Shown here piece after piece: positions 49,311-58,862 of a stretch of DNA of 64,000 nucleotides. The stretch's first letter is position 1. Each line of letters opens with the position of its first letter. A program made the translations under genes and the position numbers. The notes beneath the pieces are model-generated. The model was not told where the DNA came from. It made no database searches and was given only the letters and a program-made list of their open reading frames with translations. The stretch spans positions 251,501-315,500 of the forward strand of contig NZ_CP063779.1 in the NCBI RefSeq assembly GCF_021596945.1. Direction: 5' to 3'. Source of the stretch: Mongoliitalea daihaiensis. GTDB taxonomy: Bacteria; Bacteroidota; Bacteroidia; Cytophagales; Cyclobacteriaceae.

Positions 49311-50384
49311 ATGAATTTTACATACGAACACCTCCGACAGTTTACGATTGAGATCCTAAAAAAAATTGGCTGCTCGGACAAAGATGCCAACATTGCTGCC
49401 GACGTATTGGTCTCAGCAGACTTGCGTGGAGTAGATTCTCATGGTGTGGCAAGACTTTCTGGCTATGTACGCTTATGGGAAAAAGGAAGAATCAATGCCA
49501 ACCCCAACATACGCGTCACCTACGAAACACCCAGTACAGCCGTAGTGGATGGAGACGGGGGGCTAGGACTAGTGGTCGCTCCTTTCGCTATGCAAGTAGC
49601 CATTGAAAAAGCTAAAACTGCTGGTACAGGTTGGGTGTCCGTTAAAAACAGTAACCATTATGGAATAGCAGGTTACCATGCCATGATGGCCTTGGAACAT
49701 GACATGATTGGTATCTCGTTGACCAATGCCAGTCCCTTGGTATCACCCACTTTTTCCAAAGAGCGCTTGTTGGGCACAAACCCTATATCCGTAGCAATTC
49801 CAGCGAATCAACAACCCCCATTTGTAGCTGACATGGCCACAACAACGGCAGCCAACGGTAAACTAGAAATATTACAACGAAAAAACCAAGAAGCTCCGCT
49901 AGGCTGGGTACAGGATCCTCAAGGAGTGCCTACTAAAGATGCTAACGGTGTCAAAAAAGGGGGAGCTCTCCTTCCTTTGGGTGGTGATCGAGATCACGGA
50001 TCCCACAAAGGATATGCACTTGGAGCGATTGTGGACATCTTCTCAGCAGTATTATCCGGTGCAAATTACGGGCCTTGGGTTCCGCCATTTGTAGCTTTCC
50101 TAGAGCCGGATCCTAACCCAGTTGGGGAAGGTTTGGGCCACTTTTTTGGTGCTATGAGAGTAGATGCTTTTAGACCCGCAGATGACTTCAAAGACCATAT
50201 GGATACTTGGATCAGCAGATTTAGAAGTGCTACTCCAGTCGAAGGACAGGAAAAAGTATTGATTCCAGGCGATCCTGAACGCGAACTGGAAGCCATCCGA
50301 ATAAAAGAAGGCATCCCACTTCTTCAACCGGTAGTCGAGGATTTGACACAGTTGGGAGAAAAACTAGGCGTAAGCTTTTCCTAA
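49311..50384 (+). CDS. LDH2/MDH2-type NAD(P)-dependent dehydrogenase
   Basis: The product has 357 residues. It belongs to the malate/L-sulfolactate/ureidoglycolate dehydrogenase family, which is unrelated to Rossmann-type LDH. Diagnostic stretches are LVSADLRGVDSHGVARLSGY (with the catalytic His), VKNSNHYGIAGYHAMMAL and PFVADMATTTAANGKLE. Enzymes of this family reduce 2-oxoacids or oxidise 2-hydroxyacids. The substrate cannot be told from sequence. It is 14 bp after the Ppx/GppA gene and probably co-transcribed with it. Confidence 0.88.
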   Translation: MNFTYEHLRQFTIEILKKIGCSDKDANIAADVLVSADLRGVDSHGVARLSGYVRLWEKGRINANPNIRVTYETPSTAVVDGDGGLGLVVAPFAMQVAIEKAKTAGTGWVSVKNSNHYGIAGYHAMMALEHDMIGISLTNASPLVSPTFSKERLLGTNPISVAIPANQQPPFVADMATTTAANGKLEILQRKNQEAPLGWVQDPQGVPTKDANGVKKGGALLPLGGDRDHGSHKGYALGAIVDIFSAVLSGANYGPWVPPFVAFLEPDPNPVGEGLGHFFGAMRVDAFRPADDFKDHMDTWISRFRSATPVEGQEKVLIPGDPERELEAIRIKEGIPLLQPVVEDLTQLGEKLGVSFS

Positions 50385-50439
50385 AACCAACTTGTCTTCC
50401 CCTTACCTTTTTGTAACTTGAGATGGTTTTTCCTTGCAT

Positions 50440-51810
50440 ATGAAAACAGTCTCAACTCCCGGAAGAAGGGATTTTCTGAAAAAAAGTGCTGCACTGCTAG
50501 CACTATCTAGCCTTGGAACGCTCTCCACAGGGTTTATCGGGAATACTAATCCCATAAAAGTAGCTGTTATAGGCACAGGCTGGTATGGAAAAAGCGATCT
50601 TTTCCGTTTACTTCAAATCGCTTCCTGTGAGGTGGTTGCCCTCTGTGATGTAGACCGCAAGCAACTAGAGGAAGCTGCAAAACTGTTGGCCCAGCGCCAA
50701 CCTCAAGCCTCTCCTCCTCAGTTGTACAAAGATTACCGAGAGCTGCTTCGCAACCACACATTGGATATTACCATAATTGGTACTCCGGATCATTGGCATG
50801 CCTTACAGACTATTGCTGCCTTGGAATCAGGTTCACATGCCTACATGCAAAAACCTGTTTCGGTAGATGTATTAGAAGGAGAAGCCGTGGTAGCAGCTAC
50901 AAAAAAATATGGAAAGGTAGTTCAGGTAGGCCTTCAGCGGCGCAGCACCCCACATTTGATTGAAGCCAAACAAGCGGTCATAGATACAGGTAAGTTAGGC
51001 AAGATTGCTGCAGCGGATATTTTCTGCTATTACCATATGCGGGAAAATAAAACCAAAGAGGTTCAAAAAATCCCCGATTATTTTGATTATGACTTTTGGA
51101 CAGGTCCTGCCCCTATGAGACCCTATACGGGATTACCCCATGGACTGCATTGGCGCTCGTTTATGGAGTATGGCAATGGCATTACAGGCGATATGGCCGT
51201 ACATATGTTGGATGCCGTTCGATGGATGCTGGATTTGGGCTGGCCACATACCATTTCAGCTAAGGGTGGTGTTTTTGTACAGAATACTGGCCAATCAAAT
51301 ACGGCAGACACTCAGACAGCTGTTTTCGAATTCACCCATGTGACAGTAAACTGGCAGCACCGAACATGGGGAAACCCCGTGGACCCTGAATACCCTTGGG
51401 GGTTTAAGATTTATGGAGAACATGGAATGTTGGCAGGGTCTCCTTTCAAAGCAGAATTTATACCCTATCCGGACGGAGCGATTCAAGTATTTGATTGCTT
51501 ATATGAGCGGGAAAAATATCCCGAAGATTTGACTGAAGCCGGGATGGAAATCCATGCAGCACCAGCGACCCGTAGACACTTTCAATACCTGTTAGAAGCC
51601 TTGCGGAGCAACAATGAGCCAAATGCGCCCATTTATAGCAGTCACATTTCTACTGCTTCCTGCATCTTAGCCAATCTTTCTATGGATCTTGGCAGGCCTT
51701 TGAGTTATGATCCAAGTAATAAACTTGTAGTAAATGATCCTGAAGCCACAAAATTATTAAAGCGATCGTATCGAGAGCCTTGGGTGCATCCGAGTGGAAA
51801 ATACCAATGA
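50440..51810 (+). CDS. Tat-exported Gfo/Idh/MocA family oxidoreductase
   Basis: The product has 456 residues. The Tat signal GRRDFLKKSAALLALSSLG precedes a Rossmann domain (KVAVIGTGWYGKSDLFRLL), and the family motif is QKPVSVDV. The C-terminal part has GDMAVHMLDAVRWMLDLG with the conserved Asp and His. Export in folded form with bound NAD is known for secreted members such as glucose-fructose oxidoreductase and glycosidases of this superfamily. ATG 50440 is preferred over TTG 50434. It is divergent in role from the cytoplasmic member at 38010 and probably acts on a periplasmic glycan or sugar. Confidence 0.88.
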   Translation: MKTVSTPGRRDFLKKSAALLALSSLGTLSTGFIGNTNPIKVAVIGTGWYGKSDLFRLLQIASCEVVALCDVDRKQLEEAAKLLAQRQPQASPPQLYKDYRELLRNHTLDITIIGTPDHWHALQTIAALESGSHAYMQKPVSVDVLEGEAVVAATKKYGKVVQVGLQRRSTPHLIEAKQAVIDTGKLGKIAAADIFCYYHMRENKTKEVQKIPDYFDYDFWTGPAPMRPYTGLPHGLHWRSFMEYGNGITGDMAVHMLDAVRWMLDLGWPHTISAKGGVFVQNTGQSNTADTQTAVFEFTHVTVNWQHRTWGNPVDPEYPWGFKIYGEHGMLAGSPFKAEFIPYPDGAIQVFDCLYEREKYPEDLTEAGMEIHAAPATRRHFQYLLEALRSNNEPNAPIYSSHISTASCILANLSMDLGRPLSYDPSNKLVVNDPEATKLLKRSYREPWVHPSGKYQ

Positions 51811-51880
51811 AAAATCGGTATACTTGCATAATAATCCAATTTCAACTACATTCGATTCTTAAAATTTAAACCATCATGCC

Positions 51881-52123
51881 GTGCTTGCAATTGGAACGTT
51901 AACATTCAATAAAAAAGCATTAATAAATTTAGCGCTTTGTTTTTTCATGGTAGGTCTACCCGTGGGCTTTTTGGTTGCCTATGTACAAGATACTAATACA
52001 AATCTAAATCCTGCCCTTCTGGTCTTTGGACTTATGGCATACAACTTAGGATGCTTTTTTTATTTCATGAATCGTATCAGGAAAAACGTTAAAGATTCCT
52101 CTTACATTTCGCTAGATAAATGA
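51881..52123 (+). CDS. Small membrane protein, two predicted helices
   Basis: The product has 80 residues starting at GTG 51881. Two hydrophobic segments (residues ~14-36 and ~45-66) are separated by a short polar loop, and the tail is basic then polar. I do not recognise a family. The start is uncertain: no ATG fits the same frame before residue 23, and an ATG at 51876 is out of frame. It lies between the Tat-exported oxidoreductase and the convergent cysM gene. Confidence 0.5.
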   Translation: MLAIGTLTFNKKALINLALCFFMVGLPVGFLVAYVQDTNTNLNPALLVFGLMAYNLGCFFYFMNRIRKNVKDSSYISLDK

Positions 52124-52137
52124 AATAAACTTGGGTT

Positions 52138-53016
52138 TCAACCAAACAAATCAGAACTTAAGTAGCGATCCCCTCTATCGCATGTGATACAGACAATGAC
52201 TCCATGGTCTAATTCCTGTGCAATCTGAAGCGCCGCATGAAGGGCTCCTCCGCTGCTCATACCTGCCAAAATCCCTTCCTCTTTCGCCATTCTTCGAGTC
52301 ATTGTTGTAGCCTGTTCTTGGCTGACATCAATCACTCGATCTACACGGGAAGGGTCAAAGATTTTGGGCAAAAATTCAGGTGACCACCGACGGATTCCGG
52401 GTATATTGGAACCATCTGTAGGTTGAGTTCCTACAATCTGTATAGCTGGATTTTGCTCTTTTAGGTATTTGGACACGCCCATAATTGTGCCTGTCGTACC
52501 CATAGCAGACACAAAATGGGTGACTTTCCCCTCCGTATCTTTCCAAATTTCAGGTCCTGTGCTGTAGTAGTGAGCCATGTAATTGTCCGGATTGGCAAAT
52601 TGATCCAACATGACATAACCCTCTTCACGGGCCATCTTTTCTGCCAATTCACGAGAGAATTCGATAGTTTTTGCCGCAGGTGTTAGAATCACCTTTGCAC
52701 CATACGCTTCCATGGATAAAATCCGCTCTTTGGTTGAGTTATCTGGCATCACTAAAGTCATATGCAAACCCAAAAAGTTAGCAACCATCGCCAATGCAAT
52801 GCCCGTATTCCCACTCGTAGCCTCTACCAAATTAGCATCCGCTTGAATCGTTCCTCTATCAAGAGCAGATTTCAGCATATTGTAAGCTGCTCTATCTTTC
52901 ACAGATCCGCCAGGGTTTTGTCCCTCCAATTTACAATATATCTGAACTCCTGGATTTGTTGGGATGGTACGAAGTCCAACCAAAGGAGTATTCCCTATAA
53001 GTTTTTCAATATACAT
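52138..53016 (-). CDS. cysM: Cysteine synthase, CysM-type
   Basis: The product has 292 residues and is a fold-type II PLP enzyme. The PLP lysine is Lys40 in EGQNPGGSVKDRAAYNML. Other marks are EATSGNTGIALAMVA and the sulfide/acetylserine loop VSAMGTTGTIMGVSKYL. It makes cysteine from O-acetylserine and sulfide or thiosulfate. The CysM form is suggested by the PGGSVKDRAA context and the short length. It shares one base with the cysE stop/start junction (53016), so translation is coupled with the enzyme that supplies O-acetylserine. Confidence 0.9.
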   Translation of the reverse strand: MYIEKLIGNTPLVGLRTIPTNPGVQIYCKLEGQNPGGSVKDRAAYNMLKSALDRGTIQADANLVEATSGNTGIALAMVANFLGLHMTLVMPDNSTKERILSMEAYGAKVILTPAAKTIEFSRELAEKMAREEGYVMLDQFANPDNYMAHYYSTGPEIWKDTEGKVTHFVSAMGTTGTIMGVSKYLKEQNPAIQIVGTQPTDGSNIPGIRRWSPEFLPKIFDPSRVDRVIDVSQEQATTMTRRMAKEEGILAGMSSGGALHAALQIAQELDHGVIVCITCDRGDRYLSSDLFG

Positions 53017-53846
53017 TAGGTCTTAATGATATAGGTTTCACGATGTCCTCCAGAGGGGTCCTGCATATTTGCTTGGTAATACACTTTAGATTGTGGAGGA
53101 ATGGATTTAGTCAACCACACATTTCCTCCAACTACTGAATGCTTTCCTATAATCGTATTGCCACCTAGTATAGTTGCCCCCGCGTAAATAACTACATGAT
53201 CTTCGATGGTGGGATGGCGTTTCTTATCTGCATCATTCTTTTCCACACTCAAAGCACCTAAGGTAACACCTTGATATATTTTCACACATTCACCAATTGT
53301 AGTCGTCTCTCCAATAACGATGCCCGTACCATGATCTATACAGAATTTAGGACCAATGGTCGCTCCAGGGTGGATATCTATCCCTGTCTTGCTATGGGCA
53401 TACTCTGTGATCATACGAGGAATTAAGCCGATGCCAAGAGTGTATAAGGCATGAGCAATTCGATAGGCTGTAACTGCATAAAATCCAGGATAGCATCTAA
53501 TAACTTCTGTTAATGATTTGGCCGCTGGATCACCATCATACATTGCTTGCACATCTTGTAAAAGCAACTCATAAACCGAGTCTAATTGATTGAAAAAATC
53601 GTCTGCAAGCTCTCCCCCATCCGATTGATGCAAGTGTTTATTTTTAATTAATAAGCCACTCAATCTGCATTTCAACTCATCTAGTTTATGCTGAATTTGA
53701 TCTGGATCTTTTAAAAGTTCAGCAGAGAAATCCGGAAACAAAATACCGAGTAAGTCTTCAAAAAATCCCTGAATGATTTTTGAAGATGGACATTCCGGAC
53801 AATTTTGATGTGCTTGAGCTAATTTTTCAACAAAAGATGGCATCAT
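53016..53846 (-). CDS. cysE: Serine O-acetyltransferase
   Basis: The product has 276 residues. The N-terminal helical half (residues ~1-150) is followed by a left-handed beta-helix of hexapeptide repeats, with GIDIHPGATIGPKFCIDHGT and VVIGETTTIGEC-like turns. The conserved Asp and His of the active site are in CIDHGTG. It acetylates serine with acetyl-CoA for cysteine synthesis. Two ATGs at 53846 and 53843 are both possible. It directly precedes cysM and is downstream of the barrel gene by 18 bp. Confidence 0.92.
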   Translation of the reverse strand: MMPSFVEKLAQAHQNCPECPSSKIIQGFFEDLLGILFPDFSAELLKDPDQIQHKLDELKCRLSGLLIKNKHLHQSDGGELADDFFNQLDSVYELLLQDVQAMYDGDPAAKSLTEVIRCYPGFYAVTAYRIAHALYTLGIGLIPRMITEYAHSKTGIDIHPGATIGPKFCIDHGTGIVIGETTTIGECVKIYQGVTLGALSVEKNDADKKRHPTIEDHVVIYAGATILGGNTIIGKHSVVGGNVWLTKSIPPQSKVYYQANMQDPSGGHRETYIIKT

Positions 53847-53864
53847 AAAAATATTGGAAGATTA

Positions 53865-54410
53865 CTAAAACACTAAACCAACACGGATCACATAAGGTTC
53901 ATTGTATGGAGATCGGCGGATATCAAAATTAAGGTTGTATAAAAAGGTAAAGTTGACTCCTCCTCTATTCCCAAAAGGCATAAAATACCCTCCCCCAACC
54001 AGTAGGGCATCTACCCACTCTCTTCTAAATGAATCTGAGGAAAAGTTGAATACTTCAAAGTTTAAGGTTTCGTATTCAGCATGTAAAAAAACATTTGGAA
54101 AAATATTGAAACGAGAAAAAACTCTTCCTCCAAAAAGAGAATTGGATCCACCGATAAACCGACTGTCATTGAAATATTGATAAGTAGCTCCTAACCCAGA
54201 AGACAGCTTATCTGTAATCATAACCCCAGCCAAGGGTGATAAGTCAATGAAAGTAATGGTCCCAAAAGACATCCCAAAATTTCCTCCGACATACATTCGA
54301 TCTTTAAGAGAAGGCCTTTCTTCCGGTTCAATCACCCGCTGCGCAAACGACGCTTGTGTAAATAGGATCGCTATAAATGCAAGCAATAGCCTATTCTTCC
54401 ACCACCACAT
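53865..54410 (-). CDS. Small outer-membrane beta-barrel protein
   Basis: The product has 181 residues with a signal peptide ending ASFAQ (residue ~24). The remainder has alternating strands rich in glycine and aromatic residues (MYVGGNFGMSFGTITF, GGVNFTFLYNLNFDI) and ends in a hydrophobic strand PYVIRVGLVF, typical of an eight-strand-type barrel. Function is unknown. Its start overlaps the end of the FtsB/DivIC-like gene by 20 bp and it leads into cysE-cysM, so the four genes probably form one transcript. Confidence 0.75.
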   Translation of the reverse strand: MWWWKNRLLLAFIAILFTQASFAQRVIEPEERPSLKDRMYVGGNFGMSFGTITFIDLSPLAGVMITDKLSSGLGATYQYFNDSRFIGGSNSLFGGRVFSRFNIFPNVFLHAEYETLNFEVFNFSSDSFRREWVDALLVGGGYFMPFGNRGGVNFTFLYNLNFDIRRSPYNEPYVIRVGLVF

Positions 54411-54699
54411 ACAAATCCTCCGTTTTCTTCTTCATATAATAGCGCTCTCGGGCAAATTTTTCCAACAATTCGTAGTTACTCATCAACTCTTCCCTATCAG
54501 CTTTGATTTTTTCTTTTCGCTCCAAGTAAAATTCTTTCTGATTTTTTAGCTCTTTTAGCTTAGATCCTAATTTAAACTGAGAAACAATGTCATTAGAGTC
54601 GATAAAGACCATCCAAATGATGAAAAAAAGTGTGAAGAGCACGTAGAAATTTTTGCTGTATTTGAAAATTTTAGACATGACTTCTGAAATTTTGGACAT
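54391..54699 (-). CDS. FtsB/DivIC-like septum formation initiator
   Basis: The product has 102 residues: a short cytoplasmic start, one membrane helix (residues ~18-35) and a periplasmic coiled coil (residues ~45-95) with the family signature ELLEKFARERYYMKKKTEDL. These bitopic proteins form part of the FtsQ-FtsB-FtsL complex that activates septal peptidoglycan synthesis. A second in-frame ATG at 54678 repeats the MSKI start and could be the true one. Confidence 0.85.
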   Translation of the reverse strand: MSKISEVMSKIFKYSKNFYVLFTLFFIIWMVFIDSNDIVSQFKLGSKLKELKNQKEFYLERKEKIKADREELMSNYELLEKFARERYYMKKKTEDLYVVVEE

Positions 54700-54849
54700 A
54701 ATTTACCTTTGGCAATTCGAACTTAGCAAAGATTTCTACCATTTTCAAATCCCTAGCTTTCCAATTATCCAAAGAATTGGTCTTTCAGCCTTTTTTAAGC
54801 AATTTAATTTGCCTAATTTCTTATATTTCAATTGATAAATTCATCGACT

Positions 54850-57630
54850 ATGATCAAACTATACTTGAAAATTTCTTTTCCGATTTTTGTATGGGGAATG
54901 ATGGGCATTTCTACAGCCCTCGCCCAAGAAATCAAACCCACGTCTGCCAAAGAATTAAAGGAGGCGGTTGAAATACATCAACAGATGCTTGCAGATAGCC
55001 CCTTTCTAAATTATCCAGCTAGAAATGTAGGCCCTACCAATATGAGTGGACGTGTGGTGGACATAGAGGTCAGCAATGACTATAAGACCTTCTACATCGC
55101 CGCAGCTTCCGGTGGGGTATGGAAGACAAGCGACAATGGTCAGTCATTTGCACCAATATTTGACCATCAAGGAGCGCTAGGTATTGGAGACATGGCCCTT
55201 TCTAAAAGCAACAATAACATCCTTTGGGTTGGTACAGGTGAAAATAACTCCAGTAGGTCCACCTACGCCGGTGCAGGTGTGTATAAGTCTACCGATGCTG
55301 GACAAACTTGGCAACATATGGGACTTGGATTCTCCCAACATATTGGTCAAATTCAAATCCACCCAACCAATCCTGATATTGTGTGGGTAGGTTCTATGGG
55401 TTCCCTCTATTCGACTAATGAAGAACGAGGACTTTATAAAACCACCGATGGTGGAAAAACATGGAAGCGAACCTTATTTATCAATACTAACACAGGTGTA
55501 ATCGATATTAAAGTGGATTCTAGCAATCCGAACCACCTATTGGCAGCAACTTGGGAGCGATTCAGGCAATCCCATGATTTTATTGGTAATGGGAAAGGCT
55601 CGGGAATTTGGAGATCGGAAGATGGTGGAGAAACTTGGCAGCAATCGACAGCAGGATTCCCGACGGATGAATTTGTAGGAAGAATTGGCTTCGATTTCAG
55701 CATGAGCCAACCCAATATTGTATACGCATTGCATGATAACCAGCGAACCGAAACAAGGGAATCACCCCGACCAGTGGGTACCAGAAATGCGGACGAACTC
55801 AGTTTTGATAGTTTTCAAAATATGAGTGCTGCAGACGTTCAGAATTTGGACAATGCCAAATTGGATCGTTTCCTCCGTAGCAACCGATTTGCAACCAAAT
55901 ACAATGCGGCTTCTGTTAAGCGCTTACTTGCACAAGGGAAAATCAACACACAACAAATCGCTGTTTATAATGGTGGCGGGCTAGACGCAAATGCGGCTAT
56001 TTTAAACTCCAGTGTAATTGGAGCAGAAGTCTATCGCTCCGAGGACAGCGGTCAATCATGGAAAAAAGTCAGTGAAAGTGACTTATCCCGCCTTTATAAT
56101 ACCTATGGTTATTATTTCGGAGAAGTCCGGGCAAGTACAAGCAATCCTGATGAGCTTTTTGTATTGGGAGTACCTTTACTGGTTTCTAGAGATGGGGGAA
56201 AAACTTTCGCATTATCAGATACTGTAGGAAATGTACACTCAGATCATCAAGCCATGTGGATCAACCCTCAAGATAGTCAGCACATCCTTTTAGGGACAGA
56301 TGGTGGCCTTTATCGATCCTATGGAGGAGGCGAACGCTGGGAGCATTTGAATACAGAATTGACCATCAGCCAATTTTATTCCATTATGGTGGATGAAAAT
56401 GAGCCTTATAATATTTATGGAGGGATGCAGGACAATGGCGTATGGTATAGCAAATCCACTGGAAAACCATCTGATGTTTGGAGTTCTTTGATGGGGGGTG
56501 ATGGAATGGTAGTAGCCGTTGATACCCGCACAAATGATATCGTATACACAGGATTTCAATTTGGAAATTACTTCCGAATCAATACAAAAACGGGAGAACG
56601 GAAATCAGTTACACCAGGACATGACATTGGTAGATCACCTAACCGCTGGAACTGGAGAACACCAGCAGTCTTAAGCAAACACAATCAAGATATTTTTTAC
56701 ATGGGATCCCAATACGTATATCGATCCTTGGATAGAGGAGATACTTGGGAAACGATATCTCCAGACTTAACCAAAAATCAAAAAAGCGGTAATGTACCTT
56801 TTGCTACACTAACCGTTGTGGAGGAATCTCCTCTAGAGTTTGGAACACTCTATGCAGGCTCTGACGATGGAAATATATGGATCACACGTGACCATGGAAA
56901 AAACTGGATAGATATTAGCAAAGGCTTACCTGCCGGAAGATGGATAAGCAGTGTTAGCCCATCTGCCCATCAGGAAGGAGTGGTATATTTGACATTAACA
57001 GGGTACCGGTTTGATGACTTCCAAGCCTATGTTTTTAAAAGCAGAGATTATGGAAAAACATGGACAAGTATTAAGGCAAACCTACCAATGGAAGCTACTA
57101 ATGTCATTAAAGAAGACTTGAAAGACGCCGAAACTCTATACCTAGGTACAGATCATGGACTTTATATTAGCATAGATGGTGGGAAAGCGTGGGATCTATT
57201 TCAAGGGAATCTACCAAATGTTGCAATCTATGACATGGTTATACAACCCAAAGCCAATGACTTGGTCATAGGAACCCATGGAAGAAGTGTCTACATCGTA
57301 AATCTGGACATCTTACATAGCATCAAAAATGAGAAAAGTTCCTTTGCCATCTTAAAAGCAGATAATGTCCGGATCAATCCTCGATGGACGGGCATGTCTG
57401 GCAGAAGAAACGAACAGGCAGTTTTGTTTTTCCTTCCAAATGCATCATCCGTTTCCCTCGAAATTCAAAATGACAAGGGTGAATCAATACAGGCTTGGAC
57501 AGTGGAAGGGGTAAAAGGCGTGAATGTGACTTCTTGGCAGATAGAAACAAGTATTCCAAAAGGAAAATATAGGATAAGAATCACGAATCATACGGGCGAG
57601 CTTATAGAAAAAACTTTTGATATCAATTAA
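54850..57630 (+). CDS. Secreted BNR/Asp-box repeat protein (sortilin-like beta-propeller)
   Basis: The product has 926 residues. The signal peptide (residues 1-26) ends TALAQ. At least ten Asp-box/BNR motifs follow along the protein, such as TSDNGQSF, STDAGQTW, TTDGGKTW, SEDGGETW, SRDGGKTF, LDRGDTW, TRDHGKNW, SRDYGKTW and SIDGGKAW. This predicts one or two beta-propellers like VPS10/sortilin or xyloglucanase-type folds. The C-terminal ~100 residues form a likely beta-sandwich (IEKTFDIN at the end). It is commonly annotated as a glycosyl hydrolase, but no catalytic residues are evident to me. ATG 54850 is preferred over TTG 54832. A strong terminator follows. Confidence 0.85.
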   Translation: MIKLYLKISFPIFVWGMMGISTALAQEIKPTSAKELKEAVEIHQQMLADSPFLNYPARNVGPTNMSGRVVDIEVSNDYKTFYIAAASGGVWKTSDNGQSFAPIFDHQGALGIGDMALSKSNNNILWVGTGENNSSRSTYAGAGVYKSTDAGQTWQHMGLGFSQHIGQIQIHPTNPDIVWVGSMGSLYSTNEERGLYKTTDGGKTWKRTLFINTNTGVIDIKVDSSNPNHLLAATWERFRQSHDFIGNGKGSGIWRSEDGGETWQQSTAGFPTDEFVGRIGFDFSMSQPNIVYALHDNQRTETRESPRPVGTRNADELSFDSFQNMSAADVQNLDNAKLDRFLRSNRFATKYNAASVKRLLAQGKINTQQIAVYNGGGLDANAAILNSSVIGAEVYRSEDSGQSWKKVSESDLSRLYNTYGYYFGEVRASTSNPDELFVLGVPLLVSRDGGKTFALSDTVGNVHSDHQAMWINPQDSQHILLGTDGGLYRSYGGGERWEHLNTELTISQFYSIMVDENEPYNIYGGMQDNGVWYSKSTGKPSDVWSSLMGGDGMVVAVDTRTNDIVYTGFQFGNYFRINTKTGERKSVTPGHDIGRSPNRWNWRTPAVLSKHNQDIFYMGSQYVYRSLDRGDTWETISPDLTKNQKSGNVPFATLTVVEESPLEFGTLYAGSDDGNIWITRDHGKNWIDISKGLPAGRWISSVSPSAHQEGVVYLTLTGYRFDDFQAYVFKSRDYGKTWTSIKANLPMEATNVIKEDLKDAETLYLGTDHGLYISIDGGKAWDLFQGNLPNVAIYDMVIQPKANDLVIGTHGRSVYIVNLDILHSIKNEKSSFAILKADNVRINPRWTGMSGRRNEQAVLFFLPNASSVSLEIQNDKGESIQAWTVEGVKGVNVTSWQIETSIPKGKYRIRITNHTGELIEKTFDIN

Positions 57631-57646
57631 ATGATAAACTCTTATA

Positions 57647-57691
57647 AAAAAAAGCCTGACAATTGGTTACCCCAATTGTCAGGCTTTTTTT
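57647..57691. terminator. Strong bidirectional rho-independent terminator
   Basis: A perfect 20-bp stem (AAAAAAAGCCTGACAATTGG and its complement) with a 5-base loop and T-tracts on both sides separates the BNR gene and the convergent barrel gene. Confidence 0.93.
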
Positions 57692-57706
57692 ATATCTATT
57701 TACATA

Positions 57707-58297
57707 TTAAAACAAACGGAAACCCGCTGAAACCATTAATTGGTTTTGACGCTGATCTGTGTTAAATCCAGCGATGCTTTGGGAAATCTTCCCTAATGAG
57801 TTTTCGTACTTTAAATCTAAAATCAAATTCCCTAAATCAAAGCCAATTCCAGCTTGATAACCAAGCGTAGATGATTTGTAATCTACATCCTGAGCTACGT
57901 TCAAAGCATCATTAAGTGTGTAATCCAACAAGATTGATGCAATTGGACCTGCTTGAATCCTGAAAACTTTGGCTAATTTAAATCCAACCATAAATGGGAT
58001 ATCCAATCGATTAAAGTTTGCATCTATAGTGGCATCTACGGAATTTGCATTTTTCTGAATGATGGTTCCTCCTGTATTCGTATACAAAAATTCAGGTTGA
58101 ACATATATTGATGATCCCCCCATGCGTATAAAAGCACCCACGTGGTACCCAAGAGTAGCTTCACCTGATTCGAAACCATCTCCACTCACAGAAATATTAC
58201 TTTGGGACACCCCTACTTTTGGGCCAATTGAAAAATCTTGAGCATAAAGCCCAAAACTCACAAACATAGCAACTATGGTAAAACCTAATCTTTTCAT
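57707..58297 (-). CDS. PorT-like outer-membrane beta-barrel protein
   Basis: The product has 196 residues. The signal peptide MKRLGFTIVAMFVSFGLYAQ precedes a barrel of the PF13568 type: IGPKVGVSQSNIS at the start, YVQPEFLYTNTGG, YQAGIGFDLGNLILDLKYE and a closing LMVSAGFRLF. Such proteins are abundant in Bacteroidota, mostly without assigned function. ATG 58297 is chosen because the signal peptide begins there; an upstream in-frame ATG at 58309 is possible. Confidence 0.85.
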   Translation of the reverse strand: MKRLGFTIVAMFVSFGLYAQDFSIGPKVGVSQSNISVSGDGFESGEATLGYHVGAFIRMGGSSIYVQPEFLYTNTGGTIIQKNANSVDATIDANFNRLDIPFMVGFKLAKVFRIQAGPIASILLDYTLNDALNVAQDVDYKSSTLGYQAGIGFDLGNLILDLKYENSLGKISQSIAGFNTDQRQNQLMVSAGFRLF

Positions 58298-58361
58298 AAT
58301 AATTATCATTGTGACATATGCTAAGGTAACAAAAAGTGAAAAAAATAACTAGTAAAAGATT

Positions 58362-58724
58362 TTAGTCTCTCGCATGTTCTCTTGCAATATTGTATAATTG
58401 ATAAAAATCCATTGGTTTTGGAAGCAATTCATCAAACGAATCTTTGCTTTTCCTTTTATAAACTTCAATATTTCCAGCGGTGAACCCAATGATAGGAATA
58501 GATCGCATTTTAGATGATTTTTTGATTTCACTTAAAAGCATCAATCCGTCCATATTGGGCATCATAATATCTGTAATCACCACATTAAAATCTTTTTCTA
58601 CGGCTAAAATTTCTAAAGCCTCAATACCATCACATGCTGTAAAAACCGTATGGTTTTCTTTTTCGAAAACCTTTTTAAGGATTAATCTAGCTACTGCATC
58701 ATCATCAACTACTAGAACTTTCAT
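58362..58724 (-). CDS. Single-domain response regulator
   Basis: The product has 120 residues and is a stand-alone receiver domain. The acidic pocket is VVDDDA (Asp7-Asp9), the phosphorylation site is Asp52 in VVITDIMMPNMDG, the switch threonine is Thr82 in GFTAGN and the lysine is Lys103 in LPKPMDF. There is no output domain, as in CheY- or Spo0F-like proteins, so it relays by protein contact. The partner kinase is not in the window. ATG 58724 is preferred, since the upstream extension is unlike any receiver start. Confidence 0.92.
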   Translation of the reverse strand: MKVLVVDDDAVARLILKKVFEKENHTVFTACDGIEALEILAVEKDFNVVITDIMMPNMDGLMLLSEIKKSSKMRSIPIIGFTAGNIEVYKRKSKDSFDELLPKPMDFYQLYNIAREHARD

Positions 58725-58814
58725 ATGTGTTACTTTTATTTGGTAAACGAACAAAAAAATATACATGTAAATTACATATTTTTTAGCATGAAAACCAAAT
58801 ATAGTATCATAAAA

Positions 58815-58848
58815 AACAAAAAAGAGAGGCTAGCCTCTCTTTTTTGTT
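58815..58848. terminator. Rho-independent terminator
   Basis: Perfect 16-bp arms (AACAAAAAAGAGAGGC and complement) are joined by a 2-base TA junction, with T-tracts on both strands. It lies just after the SNF transporter stop codon on the minus strand. Confidence 0.85.
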
Positions 58849-58862
58849 CCAAAATTAAATGA

